Below, piece by piece: positions 33,240-44,807 of a stretch of 64,000 bases of DNA. Position numbers and translations under genes: made by a program. Position 1 is the first letter of the stretch; every line of letters begins with the position of its first letter. This stretch comes from Cepaea nemoralis. Taxonomy: Eukaryota > Mollusca > Gastropoda > Stylommatophora > Helicidae. Below the pieces are notes generated by a model. That model saw nothing but the letters and a program-made list of their open reading frames with translations, was not told the DNA's origin and made no database searches. Location: positions 12,501-76,500 of the forward strand of contig JACEFZ010022426.1 of assembly GCA_014155875.1 (NCBI GenBank), written 5' to 3'.

Positions 33240-34271
33240 GTGCATTCAGTAGACAAAACAACGTCATCTTTGAAGAGAGAACAGGAGTTATTATCACAAT
33301 TGAAAGCTTCGCCAGAGTATAAAGAAGTATTAGAAGACTTAGTAAGAAAACATCAGGATGTTTTTGCTATTAATGACTTGGAGTTAGGTAAGACTAAGAC
33401 AGTTACTATGGAAATAGATACAGGAAATCATCCACCAATTAGTTTGAAACTATATAGAACTCCTCTAAGGAATAGAGAGATAGTAGAAAAAGCAATAGAA
33501 GATATGTTGAAGGCAGGAATCATAACAAGATCCAAGTCAGAATGGTCGTCTCCGATTGTTATAGTGACCAAGAGAGACGGGAGTCACTGCTTCTGTTGTG
33601 ACTACAGGGCCCTGAACAAAATCACCAAGAACGTAGCTTATCCATTGCCGGTGATTGATGATATTTTGGGGCTACTTAATGGATCTACCTTCTTCACTAC
33701 GTTAGACGCAAGGTCAGGATTTTGGTGCATCCCCATGTCGCCAGATGCTCAAAAGAAAAGTTCTTTCTGCACTCACGCAGGTTCTTATGAATTTTTAAGA
33801 ATGCCTTTTGGGGTCAAGACGGCGCCTTCCCATTATATGTTATTAATAAATCAAGTATTAGAGGGCATGCAAAAGTTCGCATTAGCATATATAGATGGCA
33901 TTTTAATCTACACAGCAGGAGACGTGCAAGACCACCTGAAACACGTAAAGTTAGTATTTGATAGATTAAAATTACACGACGTTAAATTGAAACTCAGTAA
34001 ATGCGAATTCCTAAAAACAGAAACTAAGTATTTAGGGTACATCATTAATAGAGAAGGAATTAAACCAGATCAGGATAAAGTTAAAGTCATTAGAGAATTA
34101 CCTGCTCCAACCAATATAAGAGAAGTTCGTGCTTTTATCGGTATGGCTGGGTATTATCGTCGTTTCGTTCCAAACTTCGCTGAGATAGCAGAACCCATTA
34201 CAAACCTGACTTGTAAATACGCAAGATTTAAATGGACTGAAAATTGTCAGAAAGCATTTGATTTTTTTTAA
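33240..34271 (+). pseudogene. LTR-3 reverse transcriptase with YIDG active site
   Basis: The RT domain reads through SEWSSPIVIVTKRDGSH, YRALNKITKNVAY, TTLDARSGFWCIP and LRMPFGVKTAPSHY, and then YIDGILIYT near 33890. The second Asp of the YxDD box, needed for metal binding in all RTs, is Gly here; LTR-2 has YIDD. A run of eight T at 34263-34270 shifts the frame before RNase H. The enzyme from this copy should be inactive. Confidence 0.87.
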
Positions 34272-36219
34272 AAACAGCTTAACAACAGTTCCATTTTTGG
34301 CACATAAAGACTTAAACAAACAATTAGTGTTATATACAGATGCTTCGGACAAAGCTATAGGGGCATGTTTAACGCAACCATATGAAGGTGAAAATTCAGG
34401 AATACCAGGGGTTAGAAATGAGAGACCAATCTACTTTCTGTCACACAAACTTAGCAAATCTCAGAAAAAATGGTCGACAGTTGAGAAGGAGGCATATGCT
34501 ATCCACTATGCTCTTCAAAAACTTGATTATTATTTACATAACGCAAATTTCATCATTAAAACTGATCACATGCCATTAAAATCTTTACTAGAAGCCCCAG
34601 TACAAAACGGAAAAATACAGACATGGGCGCTGAACTTACAAGGATACAACGCAAAAGTCGAATATATTTCCGGTAAAGAAAATACCTGTGCAGATTTATT
34701 GTCCAGAATTCCATACTCTGAGATATCTGAAGATAATGAGAATGAGGAAGAGCCGGAGATAGACGACCGAAACTGGCAGGTAAAAAATATATTGGATTCG
34801 GCCATGTTGAATATAGAAAATTTTGAAAGCTCACAGACAGAACAAGATCTTGAACAAATAGCGGAGGGTCCACAATTACCACATTTTGATATGAAGGAAG
34901 AACAAGAACTAGATCCGAAAGTAATACAAATCAAACAAAAGTTGAAAGAAACAGCCGAAAACACTTTTAAAAAGAATTTTATTGAATTGCAGCAAGATGG
35001 ACAGCTATACTATATGAATGAAAAAACTGAAGAGGCAGAATTGAGGAAATACATTCCGAAACAGTTAGAAAACAAGGTTTTAAGAGCATATCATGATGAA
35101 AATGGACACCTTGGCCGTGATAAATTGTGCAAAGCTCTCAAGAAAAAGTATTATTGGCCAAATATGTTTAAGAGTATTTATAAGTACGTTGACGAATGTG
35201 AGAAATGCAGGTTAAGAAATATGAAAACGATCAAATGTCCCTTACAAGATACTGATATCCCTCAGTTTCCAATGCAGAAAGTGAGTTTAGATATTTCAGG
35301 TCCTCATCCAAAAACGTTATCGGGGAATATATATCTACTTCATATCGTGGATTTCTATAGTTTATGGTCGGAAGTTTATGCAATTCCAGATAAGAGCGCT
35401 GATTCTGTTATTAATATTTTCTTACAAGAATATATACCAAGATTTAGTTGCCCACAGACAGTACTCACAGATAATGGAAAGGAGTTTGTGAACGAGAAGT
35501 TTGAGAAATTATTACAAGATTTGAATATCGCCCACAGAAAAACTTCTTATTATAGATCTTCCTCAAATGCGAAAAATGAGAGACAACATCGGACATTATA
35601 CAATATAATAGCAAAAATTGTAGAGGAGCACGATAGGGACTGGGACCTTTATCTGGGATCAGCACTGGGGGCAATACGAACAAACCAAAATGAAGGGACA
35701 GGATTTTCACCATTTTACCTGCTACACGGAAGAGAACCAATACTCCCAATTGACAATCTGTTAAAACCTAGAAGGAAATATATGGGGGAGAATTTTCAAG
35801 AAATGATTTTACAGGAAATGCACAAGGCACACATAAGGTTAAGAAGTAATATAATTAAAGCTAGAGAAAGACAGAAAAGGTACGCGGATAAAAATACACA
35901 ACTACAAGAATTTGAGGTAGGTGATAGAGTTTACTATAAGAAGCATAGAAGGAACTCTAAATTTGATACTCATTGGGTTCCAGGATATTACATTTTAGAA
36001 AAATTAGGTCCAGTATCATATACTATCAAGAACCAAATAACAGGACATGTAGCACGTTCACATGTGGAACATTTAAGACGTGATGAAGATAAGAAACCGA
36101 TAATAATAATAACAATAATTATTATTCAGACGGCTTATACTCAGGTGGACAACTCGTCAGAAGAGTTAAATATACGACACCATCAGATTTTGGTAAAGAT
36201 CCGGTACAAAATCAAGTAA
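34258..36219 (+). CDS. LTR-3 RNase H and integrase (653 codons open)
   Basis: The frame is open after the T-run shift. RNase H motifs: LYTDASDKAIGACL, STVEKEAYAIHY, KTDHMPLKS. Integrase has its HHCC finger (HDENGHLGRDK ... CEKCRLRN), a DDE core (SLDISGPHP, LTDNGKEFVN, NAKNERQHR) and a GPY-like end (VPGYYILEKLGPVSYTI). All catalytic residues of the integrase are visible. As it lacks its own start it would need frameshift rescue, and it is best read as the 3' part of a broken pol. The final 40 residues after an (ATA)n run are probably in the wrong frame. Confidence 0.82.
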   Translation: MIFFKNSLTTVPFLAHKDLNKQLVLYTDASDKAIGACLTQPYEGENSGIPGVRNERPIYFLSHKLSKSQKKWSTVEKEAYAIHYALQKLDYYLHNANFIIKTDHMPLKSLLEAPVQNGKIQTWALNLQGYNAKVEYISGKENTCADLLSRIPYSEISEDNENEEEPEIDDRNWQVKNILDSAMLNIENFESSQTEQDLEQIAEGPQLPHFDMKEEQELDPKVIQIKQKLKETAENTFKKNFIELQQDGQLYYMNEKTEEAELRKYIPKQLENKVLRAYHDENGHLGRDKLCKALKKKYYWPNMFKSIYKYVDECEKCRLRNMKTIKCPLQDTDIPQFPMQKVSLDISGPHPKTLSGNIYLLHIVDFYSLWSEVYAIPDKSADSVINIFLQEYIPRFSCPQTVLTDNGKEFVNEKFEKLLQDLNIAHRKTSYYRSSSNAKNERQHRTLYNIIAKIVEEHDRDWDLYLGSALGAIRTNQNEGTGFSPFYLLHGREPILPIDNLLKPRRKYMGENFQEMILQEMHKAHIRLRSNIIKARERQKRYADKNTQLQEFEVGDRVYYKKHRRNSKFDTHWVPGYYILEKLGPVSYTIKNQITGHVARSHVEHLRRDEDKKPIIIITIIIIQTAYTQVDNSSEELNIRHHQILVKIRYKIK

Positions 36220-36713
36220 TAACAACACCAGTTTACGAAGATACTTACGATCAAGAGTAAACAGTGCTTAAAACCTTTATGAAGGAAGAAAATAATACGT
36301 ACGATGATTATAATAGTGTTGATTCTATGGAGGAGGAGGTAACTGCCCCATTTAAAAATACCAGACAAGCAGTAAAGAGGAGGATAGAGAGACAGAGAGA
36401 TAGAGAAGTTAAAAGACAAAAGCGAATTAGGGAGAATTCATCAAGTGATGAAGATATGCCACTGTTGGAAAGGTCATTAAGAAGCCAAGATAGACAAATC
36501 AGGTTAGATATAGAAAGAAAAAAATTAGAGGCCGCCGAGAATGTAAGCACAGAAGAACAATATATGGATTAAAAATCGGAAACTGATGAAAACGAAAATG
36601 GTAGTATGAAAGAAGATATGTTGAGTTCTCCTCAGGTTAGAGAAGACATTGATGTAGAAATGGCAATTATAGAGAGAAATGAGTTATTGAAAAAGTGGAG
36701 ATATGGTAAATAG
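36140..36713 (+). pseudogene. LTR-3 acidic/charged third ORF or Pol extension
   Basis: After the (AAT)n run near 36105-36125 another frame reads SDGLYSGGQLVRRVKYTTP and TTPVYEDTYDQE before a stop. A further frame from 36264 (MLKTFMKEENNTYDDYNSVD ... KRQKRIRENSSSDEDMPLLE) runs to a TAA at 36570 and stays open beyond it to TAG at 36713 (SPQVREDIDVEMAIIERNEL). It is a mixed-charge, probably disordered protein of about 150 codons that lies after integrase, where envelope genes sit in other elements. No signal peptide or membrane span is seen, so it is not an envelope. I do not recognise the family. Confidence 0.55.
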
Positions 36714-38527
36714 GGTGATGGAGTAGACTGCAGATTGCAGGAGAAGATTTAAAATGCGTGACCTGTGTTAGAAGACAAGGCAGTCTTCTTATATACAGTA
36801 GCTGTAGATTACAGATGTGTTAAGTTAGGTTTTCGTAGAGTATAATGCATTGCATTATTTATACTATAGTATATTATTTTTGATTGGATTGGCTCTGTCA
36901 AATGGTTATTATTTGATTTTAGAATAAGACTTGTTGTGTTGTCTTTATTTTAGGGTAATTTAGCGGTCCGTAAAAGAGACCGTTAATGGTTGTATTGATT
37001 TAAATTGATGATAATTTGACTATGTACATTATGTTGGGGATAAAACCATATATATATTTGGGGGGAAAGAGTTCTGTTTGGATTACGCTTGGGTTAATAA
37101 CTCTTGTAACTTGTGCTTTCAGTTATTTTGACTTATTTGAGTTCACCATATTAATTTGATGATTGTTAAGACTTGGTTGAAAAGAAAATTGTTATTATTT
37201 TGTTCTGAGTATAGAATTAGTTAAAGTAATAAGACGGGGCCTTATGGAGAACCCTTCGTTCAGAAAATAGTTAACAAACGACTGTGGACTAGAAGAGAGA
37301 CACATTCTCCTTGTGAGTAATAAGTTTTAGTAAATATGAGTACCATAAACTTCGACCTTGTACTAGTAAGAAGGCTGCCGCGTCAGTCAGCGTTAATTTT
37401 TGGAATATGAGGGATTAGTTATAGCCTAGAATGCCATGCTTGGATGATGGGTTTTATATGGTTCTGGGGGGATTAAAATAAGAGCTGCATTAAGTCAGCA
37501 TTAATTGAAAATATATGGATTGGATGCCATGTTATATTAAAGAAGAAGAAATTAACGTGACTAACGTCTATAGGTGGTATAAAAATAGGGCTGCGTTAGT
37601 CAGCATCAATGGGAATATAAGGAGCTAGTTAATTGGGGGTGGACATTAATGGGGCTGTAGATAGCAGCACATATGGTTTAGTACAAAGTTAGATACGCCC
37701 ATGAACAAGGATGTTTATAATGGGATTGAGGTGGTTAATATAGGAGCTGCGATAAGCAGCGTTAATTGGTTTAAAAAGAGTGCTGTGTTTGTCAGCATGG
37801 AGCATAGATATAGTATTAGTAAGTATGTTCATAAGAAATGAACATTGTCAATATTATTTTTTATGGTTTAATCATGACTGAACATGAGCCATGGGAAATA
37901 TAGTCATTAATGGTTGTGGGTATTAATATTGAGTATATAAGGAAGAAATTTTGGATTGACTTAATTTGTAACAAACAGAAATATATATTCATGGATTATA
38001 AGATACTGACTTAATTTTTTAACAAACAGAAGTATATATTCATGGATTATAAGATGTGTTTTAAAACTTTATTTATAAAGTTTTTGTGATTCCAAGAGGA
38101 TAAATGTGATTGCTTTCTGACTACTTCTTTATATCTTATGGGTGCACACCCCATCTTTTCTGTCTATCCTGTGTTGTTTTGTTGATGTTGAGAGGATATG
38201 AGAGGTTGCATAACGCATGACAAATTTCCAATTGTGTTTATATACCAACGATTTTGATGAACCTATGTTTATATGAAATGAAATGAAATATCTAGGTAGA
38301 TTCCTTATGAATTGTTATAGAAAAATGAAATCTTGTATACATAAACGAAGAAGAAGTATGACTTCTCGAAGGACTGTGAAGAAACATAGCGGTTGGCTAT
38401 AAGATATAAGATATAAGATATAAGTAGACTCTTAGGAATAGAAGCTCACTGGGTAAGAAGGGGTTAGTTTAAGATGAGTAAGCGGGTTGAGAGAAGTACA
38501 TTAGGTAAGTAGGCTAGGCTAGGGATT
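36714..38527 (+). other. LTR-3 3' non-coding region with GCTG-N7-CAGC array
   Basis: About 1.8 kb without ORFs. Between 37374 and 37796 six copies of a short dyad occur: GCTG, 7-10 nt, CAGC, often followed by RTTAAT or ATCAAT. A second small repeat, AAACAGAARTATATATTCAT, is tandem at about 37974-38045. Confidence 0.7.
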
Positions 38528-38568
38528 AAGACTTTTTAAGAAAAAGTCTTGTTGAGGATAGGGAGAAA
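38528..38568 (+). promoter_or_regulatory. LTR-3 polypurine tract and adjoining stem-loop
   Basis: A perfect 10-bp stem (AAGACTTTTT - AAG - AAAAAGTCTT, 38528-38550) is followed by an 18-nt purine-rich gap ending AGGATAGGGAGAAA directly before the LTR. Confidence 0.68.
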
Positions 38569-38872
38569 TGTAACAGAGCACCATCTCTGTTAGGGAATTA
38601 ATGAGTTAATAGATGGTGTGCAAAGACAAAGGGGAAATAGGTTTGTACACGCGTGAGCACCGGTAGTTAGTGATCTAGGGTTGCTCACGCGTGGACGTAA
38701 ACAGTCTTCCATCAGCCGCCTAGAAGAACAAGTCGTATGATTTTCATCTGTACGGTATTTTACAAATTGATGCCAAATAAACTCAGATAAATCGTCAAAA
38801 TGGACTTTGTTGTTAATAGACGCACACCATCAACTATATACAGCGGCCTTGTTGTTCTATAGCACTGTTATA
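38569..38872 (+). repeat. LTR-3 3' LTR (304 bp)
   Basis: Partner of 29929-30232 at an offset of exactly 8640 bp. It keeps the 12-bp inverted repeat at 38648-38693. Confidence 0.93.
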
Positions 38873-39241
38873 GGAACTCTGTGCACTGATCCAATTATCT
38901 GTCATACTTTACGTAATAAACCAGATGGGTAGAAATGTTGCATTTAGGCGATTTCGGTCTGTTTCGCCGGGACCCCTGGCTGCCACTCTCGGAAACCCGG
39001 TTGAAAAACTCTGCTCTAGGCTGCTTATTTAGGCTGGCCCTATTTATATATTTTGCAAACATTATTATGTGATATATTCTATTACCAAAGGTACCTATAA
39101 ACTGTATATGTACCTTTGGTGAGCCGTAGATTCACTAGTGACCCCTAGTCCTCTGCTTTTCATGTGTTTCAACAGGATGTTAATTATATTTCTAATTCAA
39201 TGTCTTTTTCATTTTCAGATCCCATGTACTTCACCCTTCAT

Positions 39242-40155
39242 AATGGCTACTAAGAAAAGAAAAGTGGACGCCGAGTGTCGCATTTTCACTTAAGAATGGG
39301 GAGTAAAGTACTTCTTTGTGGAAAAAAGGATCATAAAACCAGTTGCGTAATATACATCGAAAGTGTTGCTGTTTTGAAAGAGTACAATCTTCGGCGACAC
39401 TGCGAAACAAAACATCCATCAACATATTCATAGTTTTCTGGAAACCTACGATCTTAGAAATATGAGTCCATGAAGCGTAATTTAGAAACACAACGAGATC
39501 TCTTCATGAGAAAGTTTGCTGAAAATGAATCTGTCACTTGTACAAGTTATAACATAGTGCATAAGGTGGCAGAACGAGGAAAACTGTTTACTGATGGCAA
39601 CTTCATCAAAGAGTACATGATGGAAGAAGCAAATGTCTTGTGTCCTGAGAAAGCCGATTTGTTTGGAACTATCAGCCTTTCGGCAAGTTCAGTTGTGCGA
39701 AGAACAGTAGAACTTTGAAAGAACATAGTGCTACAGATACGTGAGAAAACTAGGAATATTTTGTGGTAGTCTTTGGTGCTAGATGGGTCTAATGATTTAT
39801 CCAGTACATCACAATTTCTCGTGTTCATTCGTGGTATCAATGTGGACTTTCAAATAACGGAAGAGTTAGCATGCGTATGCAGCATGCATGAAACAACAGA
39901 TGGAAGACATTGTCATGGAAGTGCAAAAGGTTTTGCAAGACTATAACCTTCAGTGGAATCAGCTTCGAGGTGTTATAGTTGATGGAGGAAAAAATATGGC
40001 TGGCGTGAGGAAAGGTCTGATCGGGCAGATCAGGACACAGTTGGAAGATTTGAAACTTCCGGGCATTATAAATCAGCAAGCAATCTGTGGAAAAAACATA
40101 GATATTTCTTGCGTACTGAAACTAGTTGTTTCTGCTGTGAACGTCATTCGGGGAC
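39242..40155 (+). pseudogene. hAT-1 transposase, BED finger and N-terminal part
   Basis: An intron-like acceptor (TTTTTCATTTTCAG) ends at 39219, as in hAT-2. The ATG at 39242 gives MATKKRKVDAECRIFT with a KKRKV nuclear-localisation-type cluster. Remains of a BED zinc finger follow but have stops (39290 onward). Later frames at 39470-39718 and 39888-40193 give ERGKLFTDGNFIKEYMMEEA and DYNLQWNQLRGVIVDGGKNM, the early RNase-H-like part of hAT transposases of the ZBED5/GTF2IRD2 type. Coding sense breaks at 40155 where a large insertion starts. Confidence 0.82.
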
Positions 40156-42589
40156 TGTCATATATTTTTGAAGGGAGTGGGAGATCACTGTAGTGCATGC
40201 CCCATTTCTAACAAAAGAAGTAGAGCCCCATCCTCTTCTATCTTCAATAACCCCAGAATATGAACCTTGAGTTATCTGCAGGCCTCGTTCTATTAAGTAT
40301 CTAGGAGATATAGATTATGGCCCTGGTGAGAATAATGATTGCTAACTGGGAATCTGCCCCTTCTCCAAGGATTCTGTAGCTCTGGAGCCCCCTTTTTGTT
40401 TATCAAATCTGAGGAAAGTCTGGAGAATTTTCTCAGCCTGATTTAGATGAAGAAAACATGGATATTGAGCAGTTGATAGATCTAGAGTCTTCTCTCCCCC
40501 ATTTTAGTAAGTCATTATGAGTGGATTTATTGTTACACAATCAAACACATAATCAATCACATTAGATTCTGACAACATGATGTACAAAGAAGTTGTTGAC
40601 TCACAGATAGGTTTGAACTGATAAATTAACAGAAGGTCAATTCATGTTAATCATTTATTGACTGGGCCTGAGCCTTCTGGCCAGTACATACATCTCTATT
40701 GTGATTTACACAAAATATTAGAAAAGTTGCACATTGGACCATTGTCCCAGACAATCAATCAAGCATCAATATATGAGAGGTCAACAAGTGTGAAAACATA
40801 GTAAACATTTTTGTTAACATGTTAACATGTTAAGTGTGATGGTAATTCAACAATTAAATATCAGTTTCCTGAAATTGGGTGTGGTGTGTACCAATTAGAA
40901 AGGTCACCTGGTGACTGGAAGATTAGGTAAGCCAGGGTCCATTGACTGATGGATCCACTTCAGGTCTGCCCGTATAGCTCCTCTGAAGGCCTCCCCATAC
41001 TCTGCTCATGGCCAAGTCATCTTCCATCTCACTTGTGGTTCATCTCTTTCTCTCGGCTTCCCTCTTTCAGGTCTGATTTAGGTGGTTAGTTTGCTGATGT
41101 GTTGGGTGGTTGTTGGTATGTAGCCACCAAGATCACTGATGAATATTCACATAAATATATACATTCCTACCAATACAATATTCTAGAAGTAGGTCGGAAG
41201 AAATCTAAATTCCTGAAGTAGGAACTAGTTCCCCTCCCCCTCTTTTTTCTCTAATCTAGTGTTGGGTTAATTTGGGGTGGTCAGAGTTTATCACACTGTG
41301 TACGCCTTGTATCAACTTATTCCTGCTGTATGTAAGTTCTCATTTGACCTGGGGTCAGTGAACGTGTACAGTAAGACAGTGACAAGAGTGAGAATCTGTC
41401 AAGATGCATGTAAATAAATGACATACATTTATAACATTTCTTCCACACAATGGTGTTTATAATGTGTATAAATAATTCTCTGTGTTTTCCCAATTAACCA
41501 CTTCTTCTTCTTCCTGTGTCTAATAACTCTCTCCCATTATCTGTTGTTGTTGTGATGTTGAGTGTTGGGTTGTGTGGTGATGAGTGGTGTTGAGTTTTAA
41601 GTTATGTTGAGTAATGAGTTAAGTTCACTGCGCGTGATGGTGTTCCGCGAATCACAACTTTCTCATGTAATGCAGTTCATGTGTGCCCTTATCTAATTAA
41701 AATTTGACAAAAATATAAATATTTATTCCGTCATACCCTATTGATTCAATAGATGAAGGAGAAAGGAAAGATTGATTTCTCTTTCAACTTTCTAGATTGT
41801 AAATAGGCATAGATAAGTCTGTTTTAGAACAAGGCACTTGTTCTAGTACACGAACTGTCATTTTAGCTGTAGATAGTGATAGCATCTTTAACAATGTTCC
41901 TGACAAAATGCACAAGATTGCTTTCGAATCATCACTTCTCACAGTTGTTTAGAATAGAATGTAGTAGTATAATGCACTTCTTAAAGTTAATAATTATCTC
42001 TAAGAATATCAGAGATTGCAGTTTCATCGAAGAGAGTATTGGAGTGTCATTTTGTCCGGGAACGGCTCTGCGTCGTTAGAATCTACAGTCGAGCATTTTT
42101 ACATTTCAGAGGTTTTAATTAATAATAATACATTTCAATTGACATTACAAACACGGGTTACCATTACTTGATACCTGATACATCGGGTTCTTAGTCTAAT
42201 CTCGGGAATCACAAGCTTACCTCAGATCTAGACACCCCGCAATTCCATGTTTGAAAATTTGATCACACCAGCTTCTCACATCTATTCCTCAGGCTGGTTG
42301 CAGGAAAAAATGCGGGCTTACCAGATTCTGATGAAATATTAACATATGCAAATCCGGCGTTGGCGCGAAAGCGGGTCACATGTCTATTTCGTCCAATGGT
42401 CTTCCGAGCTTTGTCTGATGAAATCTTTCTAAGAATCCACGTCATCTGTCACTTATGCAGTTCCAGTTTCGATGTTAAGTTTTAAGTCCTAGTTTCAGTT
42501 TGCGGTTGTGAAGTCATTTGTTTCATTATTTCCTCTTCTTGGCTTGCGGTATTTGGTAAATGAATAATGGTGGTTAGCGTTATGCCACA
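40156..42589. mobile_element. Probable 2.4-kb solo LTR inside the hAT-1 transposase
   Basis: The insert begins TGTCATATAT and ends TATGCCACA, and is flanked by GGGAC on both sides (40151-40155 and 42590-42594). hAT-2 has the uninterrupted sequence (CATTCGGGGACATGCAC in the element's sense). There is no ORF of note. TG...CA ends with a 5-bp duplication fit a solo LTR, although 2434 bp would be long; a non-coding LTR-less insert is possible. Confidence 0.7.
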
Positions 42590-43546
42590 GGGACATGCAC
42601 GCAATTACAGTCAGTTCCATGATTTTCTTGAAAAAAATTGATTCTGAATTCTTCTGTGACTTGCCTTATCACATATCAGTGAAGTGGCTCAGCTGCGGTA
42701 AAGTCATGTTTCGTTTTTATAAGCTCCGAAACGAAATATATGTTTTCGTTACTGAAAAAGATAGAGCTGACCCACAGCTGTCAGATCCTACTTGGCTGTC
42801 ACAAAGTTGTCATTTTTGGTCGATATCACATCCCGCATGAATAAACTGAATTTGAAACTTCAGGGAAAGACTAACTTCGTCTGTGATCTCTACAGCATCA
42901 TCAATGGATTTCGGAGAAAGCTGACATTGTTTGAAGCACAACTGGAAGGAGAAAACCTTTCTCATTTTAACAGTTTCAAAGAGTTTTGCGCTACAATCGC
43001 CGAAGATGTCAACTTTGATTTTCAGAAAAAAATTATTCGTGACTTGGAAAAGCATTTTCTGGAGAGATTTTCATTTCTTGACAGAACTGAGAGTGACATT
43101 CTTCTGTTCCAGAATCCGTTCGATTGTAACCTTCATGATGTGCCAGCTAAACTACAGTTGGAGCTCATTGTTTTGCAAGCAAATGACTTGTTGAAAGAGA
43201 AGCACAGAGAAGGAACATTTGTTGAATTTTACCGCTGCTTATCTAATGTTGAGTATCCGAAACTGAAGAAATGTGCCGCTGGTATGGCACCAGTAAAATC
43301 GCAACTTATATCTTAACATAGCAAAAACAAACATAATGCATACCGATAAAACTACTATGGAGAATGAAATATATGTTAATGAGGAAAAATTGGAGGTGGT
43401 GGAGCTCATTTGGAGCTCATTGTTTTGCAAGCAAATGACTTGTTGAAAGAGAAGCACAGAGAAGGAACACTTGTTGAATTTTACCGCTGCTTATCTAATG
43501 TTGAGTTTCCGAGACTGAAGAAATTTGCCGCTAGTATGGCACCAGT
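42590..43546 (+). pseudogene. hAT-1 transposase, central part with 252-bp tandem duplication
   Basis: Frames 42595-42840 and 42792-43316 give SEFFCDLPYHISVKWLSCGK and FLDRTESDILLFQNPFDCNL, the catalytic region and helical insertion of the transposase. A one-base shift separates them. The stretch from about 43158 is repeated at 43410 (offset 252), and the copy includes the start of the LINE inserted downstream. Confidence 0.82.
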
Positions 43547-44308
43547 AAAATCACAACTTATATCTAAACATAGCAAAAACAAACATAATGCATACCGATA
43601 AAACTACTATGGAGAAAGAAATATATGTTAATGAGGAAAAATTGGAGGTGGTGGAAAATTTTGAATATCTTGGGTCATTGATTACCAACAACAGTGACAC
43701 AATGAAAAAAATTAAACGACGACTATCAGTTGTTCTTCAAAGACTAAAACAACTGAATAAATTATGGAATGGGTCAGATAATTTCAAAAATTAGATTTTT
43801 AAGAGCATGCATCTTTCCTATTGCAACATACGCCTGTGAGACCTGGACACTTACTAAACAAACTAACAACGGATAAATGCCTTTGAATATAAATGTTGTT
43901 CTAAGAATATCTTGGGTAAAGAAAAGAACAAATGCACCCATACTTCAAGAGCTGAATATTGAAGAAAGTTGGCTATTAAAGATGATAAAACAAAGAAAAT
44001 TGAAATATTTTGGTCACTTGAAACGTCACGAAAGTTTGGAGAGAACAATAATGGAGGCGTATATATGCCTGGGAAGAGAGGAAGAGGAAGGCCAACGAGA
44101 AGATGGATGCAGGATGTGGCGGATGATCTCCAGATGAGTGTATCGGATGCGGGACATCTTGTTTGTGATCGAGAGGTTTTCCGGAAGGTTGTTATGGGAG
44201 AGAGGTTCCGCAAAGGACATGCTACTGAATGAATGAATGAATGAATGAACGAACGAATGAACGAATGAATGAATGAATGAATGAATGAATGAATGAATGA
44301 ATGAATGA
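43547..44308 (+). pseudogene. 5'-truncated LINE with (GAAT)n tail, inserted in hAT-1
   Basis: ATGGCACCAGT precedes (43536-43546) and follows (44309-44319) this insert, an exact 11-bp duplication. Inside is the end of an RTE-like ORF: NFEYLGSLITNNSDTMKKIK, KYFGHLKRHESLERTIMEAY and GRGRPTRRWMQDVADDLQMS, then a GAAT/GAAC tandem tail (44229-44308). The hAT frame continues after the duplication. Confidence 0.88.
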
Positions 44309-44507
44309 ATGGCACCAGTGTTTGGAACAAATGTCTGTGAGCAAACATTTTCAAAAATGAAGTATGTGAAGTCAACACATCGAACGAGATTGATTGATGA
44401 ATATTTGAAAGCAATTCTCTTGATTGGATGCAGCAATTCCAAACCAAACATTGATGATATCTTGAAAGTCAAATATCAGTTTCACAAATCTTTTTTGCTG
44501 CTTAGTT
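44309..44507 (+). pseudogene. hAT-1 transposase dimerisation domain
   Basis: Reads MAPVFGTNVCEQTFSKMKYV ... TRLIDEYLKAILLIGCS to a stop near 44507, the C-terminal hATC dimerisation region. It is collinear with 42590-43546 if the LINE and one target copy are removed. Confidence 0.85.
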
Positions 44508-44807
44508 AGTGAGATTCGGATATGTGCACACAAGGTCTGATGTAACTATCTTTTTGCCAACGTAGCTTTTTTTGTGATAATTTTTTAGTTAATAAATATG
44601 TTGGTTGTCTTTGTTTTTTGTGCATTGCACGCCATTCACCTATGATTAACTTAGTTTTTGACTTAGTATGCTGGGGGGAGGATCTGAGCACCTATGGACA
44701 TGTCCGGAGTGCAATGAAGATACCCCAACTGATAATTGACTGACTGATAACTTAGTTTTTCGTCATTTTTACCAGAAATTTCGTTCTGGCTTGCATGTGT
44801 TGTTACA

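Larger units (their letters stand above)
29929..38872 (+). mobile_element. LTR-3: gypsy retrotransposon, sister family of LTR-2
   Basis: This 8944-bp element has 304-bp LTRs (29929-30232 and 38569-38872) and is flanked by GGAA on both sides (29925-29928, 38873-38876). The LTRs begin TGTAACAG and end CTGTTATA, an ending with TA where CA would be usual. Order: leader with tandem repeats, gag, protease, RT, RNase H, integrase, an acidic third ORF, then 1.85 kb of non-coding DNA. Pol has frameshifts and an RT active-site change, so it is not autonomous now. Confidence 0.93.
29866..39014. mobile_element. About 200-bp hAT-type MITE split by LTR-3
   Basis: Without LTR-3 this is a roughly 200-bp element with inverted ends around GTTTTTCAACC (left) and GGTTGAAAAAC (right). 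TCTAGGC flanks both sides (29859-29865, 39015-39021). The hAT-1 sequence resumes right after the second copy (GCTTATTTAGGC), matching hAT-2. Confidence 0.65.

Noticed and set aside
36714..38527. Envelope gene in LTR-3
   Set aside because: No frame, signal peptide or membrane segment in the region between integrase and 3' LTR.
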